Positions 59,910 to 64,000 of a stretch of 64,000 nt of DNA are shown here, piece after piece. Each line of letters opens with the position of its first letter. The stretch's first letter is position 1. The DNA comes from Acetilactobacillus jinshanensis_A (GTDB lineage Bacteria; Bacillota; Bacilli; Lactobacillales; Lactobacillaceae), in the NCBI GenBank assembly GCA_043289735.1, contig CP171343.1:186001-250000 (forward strand), read 5' to 3'. The notes under the pieces were generated by a model, which did not search any database, had not been told where the DNA came from, and saw nothing but the letters and a program-made list of their open reading frames with translations. The translations under genes were made by a program, and so were the position numbers.

Positions 59910-60990
59910 ATGTTTAATCAAATTAAAAAAGGCCCAGTTCTATTTTGGTCGTTAGAACTTTTAATCGTTTTTTTGATAATCTGGATCGGGACTAAGATTT
60001 CGTTCTTGTTTTCACCGGTAGGGATCTTTATTTCATCCATCTTCGTTCCGGTTATTATTGCAGGGGTTCTGTATTATTTATTAAATCCGATCGTTAAATT
60101 AATGACGAAAATTAAGCTGTTTCATCATCATGTTCCCCGAACGGTTGCCGTAGCTTTCATTTTTATTCATTTTGTATTATTTAATTACGTCGTTTGTTCC
60201 GGATTTAGTGAACCAGATTAGTAATTTAGTTAAACACCTTCCTAAATTTACTAAAGAAGCTCAGTTCGTGATGAATCTATCAAGGCACGGGTGGATGAAG
60301 CATTTACCCGTTAAGCAGTATTCTCACCGGATTCAGGACTACGTAACCGGTAACGTTCAGGGCCTGTTGAGCCGGATCACCGCCAGTCTGGGCCGAGTGA
60401 TCTCGATGGCTACCAACTTCATTATTATCATCATTACGGTTCCGGTGATGCTTTTTTACATGTTAAAGGACGGTAATAAGCTAGCCCCTGCGATCGCTAA
60501 ATGGGTCCCGGGCCGTCACCGCGCCGGAGTAATGGGCCTCTTAAGCCGAATGAGCAAGACCATCTCTCGTTACATCGGCGGTCAAATGATCGAGTGCCTA
60601 TTCGTGGGAACGTTTACGACCGTCGGCTACCTATTGATTCACCAACGATACGCTTTTTTGTTAGGCCTGTTCGCGGGAATTTGTAACATCATCCCGTACG
60701 TGGGTCCCTATATCGGGATCGCACCGTCGTTAATGGTGGCTTTATCGATTAATTATACCCAGGTGATTTGGGTCATCGTGGTGGTAATCATCGTTCAGCA
60801 GATTGACGGTAATCTAGTTTATCCCAACGTGATCGGTAAAACGCTGCAGATTCATCCGTTGACCATTATTATTATTTTGTTAGCGGCGGGTCACATCGCA
60901 GGATTAATGGGGATGATTTTAGCCATACCCCTGTATGCAGTCGTTAAAACTGTTGTACAATATATTTATACCATTTGGTTATCGAATTAA
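59910..60990 (+). pseudogene. AI-2E family transporter (YdiK/PerM type), one-base frame break
   Basis: The first frame (59910-60221) has the first membrane helices and VVPRTVAVAF-like text (HVPRTVAVAFIF). The second (to 60990) starts YYLITSFVPDLVNQISNLVK and carries the rest, including GGQMIECLFVGTFTTVGYLLI and GICNIIPYVGPYIGIAPSLM. Removing one T in the T5 run at 60160-60164 restores AFILFILYYLITSFVPD. The remainder is fully conserved, so this is recent or a sequence error. The family is often named after autoinducer-2 export, but its role is mostly unproven. Confidence 0.85.
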
Positions 60991-61012
60991 TTTTTAAATC
61001 AGGTGATTAATT

Positions 61013-61426
61013 ATGAAAACCGTAATTACGTACGGAACGTTTGACCTTTTACATTATGGACACGTTCGTTTATTAAAGCGGGCCCGGGCCTTGGGGGATT
61101 ATTTGATCGTCGGCCTTTCAACCGATGAATTTAACGCCGTTAAAGGTAAACGAGCTTATACACCTTATAAGGATCGAAAATACGTTCTGCAAGCGATCGA
61201 ATACGTGGATAAAGTGATTCCCGAAAAAGACTGGGGCCAAAAGATCCATGACGTTAAAAAGTACCATGCCGATATTTTCGTTATGGGCGACGACTGGAAA
61301 GGTAAGTTTGATTTCTTAAAGAAATACTGTAAAGTCGTTTATCTACCTCGAACTAAGGGAATTTCGACCAGTAAAATTAAGCATGATTTGGGTTTAACGA
61401 ACCCAAACGTTTGGAAAACCAAATAA
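61013..61426 (+). CDS. tagD: Glycerol-3-phosphate cytidylyltransferase
   Basis: TagD makes CDP-glycerol, the precursor of poly(glycerol phosphate) teichoic acid. The nucleotidyltransferase motif is GTFDLLHYGHVRLLKRA and the second signature is RTKGISTSKIK. It has 137 residues, with an AGGTGA ribosome site. With wecB and the GT2 gene it points to wall teichoic acid synthesis in this area. Confidence 0.94.
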   Translation: MKTVITYGTFDLLHYGHVRLLKRARALGDYLIVGLSTDEFNAVKGKRAYTPYKDRKYVLQAIEYVDKVIPEKDWGQKIHDVKKYHADIFVMGDDWKGKFDFLKKYCKVVYLPRTKGISTSKIKHDLGLTNPNVWKTK

Positions 61427-61436
61427 AATATTGTGA

Positions 61437-61464
61437 CCTCTAGTAGTGAATACTAGGGGCTTTT
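61437..61464 (+). terminator. tagD terminator
   Basis: CCTCTAGTA pairs with TACTAGGGG around GTGAA, followed by CTTTTC. Confidence 0.7.
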
Positions 61465-61513
61465 CGTATATTAATTGATAGTAATTCGTAGATGAAGGGG
61501 CTAAATAAATCGT

Positions 61514-63100
61514 ATGAAAGAACCTAGCTTAAGTTCAAGCATTAATAAGCGACGAACTTTTGCGATTATTTCGCATCCGGATGCTGGTAAGACCACCATT
61601 ACTGAACATTTATTGCTCTTTGGTGGGGTCGTTCACCAGGCTGGATCCGTTAAGGCTCGTAAAACCGGTCATTACGCAAAGTCCGATTGGATGCCGATTG
61701 AAAAGAAACGTGGAATTTCGGTCACCAGTTCCGTGATGCAATTCGATTACGGCGGTAAACGGATTAATCTTTTGGATACGCCGGGTCATCAGGACTTTTC
61801 TGAAGACACCTACCGAACTTTAATGGCGGTTGATTCGGCCGTTATGGTGATTGATTCCGCAAAAGGGATCGAAGCGCAGACCAAGAAACTGTTTAAGATC
61901 TGTAGTATGCGAGGGATTCCGATCTTTACGTTTATGAATAAGATTGATCGAGATACTCGTGACCCGATGGATTTGATCGGTCAGCTAGAAGACGTGTTAG
62001 GGATTGAAGCTTATCCGATGAACTGGCCGATCGGTTCGGGTCGGATTCTGCAGGGCCTTTATGATCGTTATAATCATCGGTTAACCACTTATGGTAACCG
62101 GGCTAAGGATCGCACATACATTCCGTTCGATAAAAACGGCGATCCCGTTAAACCGACGCCCGTTACCAAGACGGGGATGTACAAAGAAGCCAAGGCCAGT
62201 ATGCAGCTGATTAATGAAGCTGGTAACCAGTTCAGTGAGGATAAGATTCTTCACGGGAAGCAGACGCCGGTCTTCTTCGGCTCGGCATTAAAGGATTTCG
62301 GGGTCAAGACTTTCTTGGACGGTTATCTGGACTTTGCTCCGAAGCCGGAGCCGCATGAAGCGTTGGTTAATTCAAAGAGGACCAAAGTTATCCCGACCGA
62401 CCCTCAGTTTACCGGCTTCGTCTTTAAGATTCAGGCTAATTTGAATCCCCGTCATCGTGATCGAATCGCTTTCGTGCGGATTTGCTCCGGTAAATTCGTA
62501 AAGGGAATGACGGTCACTTTGCACCGGACCCACCGTCAGATGCGTCTGAATAACGTTACCGAATTTATCGCTAATAACCGAGAAAACGTTAATCTAGCCG
62601 TAGCCGGTGATATTATCGGTCTGTACGATACCGGTAATTTCCAGATTGGCGACACCATCTATTCCGGTAAAAAAGACGTTAAATTTCCGAAGTTGCCGCA
62701 GTTTACTCCGGAATTATTCGCTAAAGTCAGCGCTAAGAACGTTATGAAACAGAAGACCTTTTATAAAGGGATTCATCAGTTAGTTCAAGAAGGTGCCGTT
62801 CAGTTATTCCGTGAGTATTCTACTAACGCTTATATTTTAGGTGCCGTGGGTGATTTGCAGTTTCAGGTCTTTCAGTTTCGAATGGAGAACGAATATCATT
62901 CTGACATTAATCTGCAGCGAATGGGTCATAAGACCGCTCGCTGGGTTGATCCCAAACAGATTAACGATCGGATGTCATCGTCCAGAAATCTGCTGGTCAA
63001 GGATCAGAAGGGCCATCCGCTGTTCCTGTTTGATAATGATTTTGCGATGCGCTGGTTCCAGAATAAGTATCCTGACGTTAAATTAACCAGTAAATTATAA
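61514..63100 (+). CDS. prfC: Peptide chain release factor 3
   Basis: RF3 is the GTPase that removes RF1/RF2 from the ribosome after termination. G1 ISHPDAGKTTITEHLLLFGG, G3 DTPGHQDFSEDTYRTL (Gln in place of the usual Glu after GH) and G4 FMNKIDRD are seen. The elongation-factor-like domains II and III follow. It has 528 residues. The start is ATG at 61514, about 12 bases after AAGGGG. Confidence 0.95.
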   Translation: MKEPSLSSSINKRRTFAIISHPDAGKTTITEHLLLFGGVVHQAGSVKARKTGHYAKSDWMPIEKKRGISVTSSVMQFDYGGKRINLLDTPGHQDFSEDTYRTLMAVDSAVMVIDSAKGIEAQTKKLFKICSMRGIPIFTFMNKIDRDTRDPMDLIGQLEDVLGIEAYPMNWPIGSGRILQGLYDRYNHRLTTYGNRAKDRTYIPFDKNGDPVKPTPVTKTGMYKEAKASMQLINEAGNQFSEDKILHGKQTPVFFGSALKDFGVKTFLDGYLDFAPKPEPHEALVNSKRTKVIPTDPQFTGFVFKIQANLNPRHRDRIAFVRICSGKFVKGMTVTLHRTHRQMRLNNVTEFIANNRENVNLAVAGDIIGLYDTGNFQIGDTIYSGKKDVKFPKLPQFTPELFAKVSAKNVMKQKTFYKGIHQLVQEGAVQLFREYSTNAYILGAVGDLQFQVFQFRMENEYHSDINLQRMGHKTARWVDPKQINDRMSSSRNLLVKDQKGHPLFLFDNDFAMRWFQNKYPDVKLTSKL

Positions 63101-63114
63101 AAGGAAATGATTTT

Positions 63115-64000
63115 ATGAAAAAACGTTTAACCGCCTGTACTAGCGTTATGGTCGGTAAAGACGCTTCAATTGACGGCTCGACCATGATCGCTCGAAATGA
63201 CGATACGTTTTTACCGTTAACTCCGCAGCGTTTCTTCGTTAAGCCTGCTAATGATCATCAGCACGGGACCTGGGTCTCTAACCAAAACGGCTTTAAAGCC
63301 CCGTACCCGAGAAAGGCGCAGCGTTACATGTTGACGCCGAACGCTGACGTAAAAAATGAAGGTGTCTTTGCCGAAAGCGGCTTTAATCAGAAAAACGTTG
63401 CCATGAGCGCGACCGAAAGTGTTTACGGTAATGAAAAGGCGTTGGCCTGTGATCCGTGGGTTAAGAACGGTTTGGCTGAAGATTCGTTACAGTCGATGGT
63501 CTTGCCTTACATTGATTCGGCTCGTGACGGGGTTAAATATTTAGGCAAATTGATTAAAAAGTACGGTTCTCCCGAAGGTAACGGGGTTCTGTTCAGTGAT
63601 CATAATGAAGTTTGGTACATGGAAATCGTTACCGGTCACCAGTGGGTCGCTGAACGAATCCCGGACGACGCTTACGCGATCTGTGCGAACGAAGTTGCCA
63701 TTCAGCAGGTTAATTTTAATGATCCGGATCACTTTATGTGGTCACCTGATTTACGTGAATTCGTTAAGAAGAACCGTTTGAATCCTGATAAGCACGGCTT
63801 TAATTTCCGTCATATTTTTGGGACGTTTAATCGGAAAGATCGTTGCTATAATACGCCGCGAGTTTGGTACGGTCAGCATTTATTAAATCCGGAAGTTAAG
63901 CGGTCGCCGGTTTCGGGTGATTTACCGTTTATTTGTCACACTAGCCATAAAATTAGTGTTGAAGATATTGAACGAATTTTAGGTTCTCATTATAACGAAA
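63115..64000 (+). CDS. pepD: C69 family dipeptidase (PepD type), 3' partial
   Basis: The gene begins at ATG 63115 behind AAAAGGA and runs off the window. It is an N-terminal nucleophile peptidase: the cysteine in LTACTSVMVGKDASIDGS becomes the first residue after removal of the short N-terminal piece. RNDDTFLPLTPQRF, YMEIVTGHQWVAERIPDD and GFNFRHIFGTFNRKDRCYN are typical of lactobacillar dipeptidase A, which splits a broad range of dipeptides in the cytoplasm. Confidence 0.9.
   Translation, partial: MKKRLTACTSVMVGKDASIDGSTMIARNDDTFLPLTPQRFFVKPANDHQHGTWVSNQNGFKAPYPRKAQRYMLTPNADVKNEGVFAESGFNQKNVAMSATESVYGNEKALACDPWVKNGLAEDSLQSMVLPYIDSARDGVKYLGKLIKKYGSPEGNGVLFSDHNEVWYMEIVTGHQWVAERIPDDAYAICANEVAIQQVNFNDPDHFMWSPDLREFVKKNRLNPDKHGFNFRHIFGTFNRKDRCYNTPRVWYGQHLLNPEVKRSPVSGDLPFICHTSHKISVEDIERILGSHYNE

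Noticed and set aside
1..64000. CRISPR arrays, insertion sequences, prophage genes, rRNA genes, attachment sites
   Set aside because: I looked for repeated spacers, transposase or integrase motifs, and rRNA signatures on both strands and saw none. The decayed genes are not flanked by target duplications that I could recognise.

Overview
The window looks like a chromosomal segment of a Gram-positive bacterium of the family Lactobacillaceae. The ctsR-clpC-rpoB-rpoC-rpsL-rpsG-fusA block, the long S10-spc-alpha ribosomal operon ending in rplQ, the truA-rplM-rpsI tail and the pcrA-camS-gatCAB-dgkB-rlmD block are all typical of that family. A gluconokinase, a serS T-box, a Lacto-rpoB type leader and an L13 leader fit too. 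The species cannot be named from this window. Core enzymes carry changes at normally invariant residues, and many genes are broken, which suggests a fast-evolving or eroding lineage. Part of the single-base damage could be sequencing error.

Layout. 1-7 kb: an RluD-family fragment fused to a DUF1003 membrane protein, a CDF metal exporter, a small unknown gene, a DtxR/MntR-type regulator, a TSUP anion transporter with its DUF1634 partner, a PAP2 phosphatase, a broken esterase and a broken acetyltransferase. 7-9.4 kb: T-box-controlled serS and a nine-tRNA cluster without rRNA genes. 9.4-23.6 kb: ctsR-clpC, rpoB-rpoC, a remnant of the competence prepilin peptidase gene, and rpsL-rpsG-fusA. 23.6-37.7 kb: the ribosomal protein operon from rpsJ to rplQ with secY, adk, infA and rpoA. 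37.7-39.7 kb: decayed remains of ecfA1-ecfA2-ecfT. 39.7-41.5 kb: truA, rplM, rpsI. 41.5-51.4 kb: a DUF2187 protein, pcrA, camS, gatCAB, dgkB and rlmD, with ligA missing from its usual place after pcrA. 51.4-64 kb: gluconokinase with a promoter/operator, a dead GH25 lysozyme, a DEAD-box helicase, tRNA-Arg, a sugar transporter, gtrB with a broken gtrA, wecB, a YihY membrane protein, flavodoxin, a frameshifted AI-2E family transporter, tagD, prfC and a truncated C69 dipeptidase.

How the parts work together. The centre is the transcription-translation core: RNA polymerase subunits, EF-G, RF3, ribosomal proteins, SecY, Adk and the Glu/Asp-tRNA amidotransferase. It is controlled by structured 5' leaders (rpoB, rpsL, rpsJ, rplM, serS). 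The last 13 kb leans towards the cell envelope: WecB (ManNAc for the teichoic acid linkage unit), TagD (CDP-glycerol), GtrB and the lost lysozyme. The main finding is not a new defence or mobile system but recurrent gene decay inside conserved housekeeping neighbourhoods. The vitamin-uptake ECF energising module is lost to large deletions, secY and truA carry single-base frame breaks, and several ORFs run through their own terminators where a homopolymer appears to have changed by one base. I saw no CRISPR array, insertion sequence, prophage or rRNA gene.
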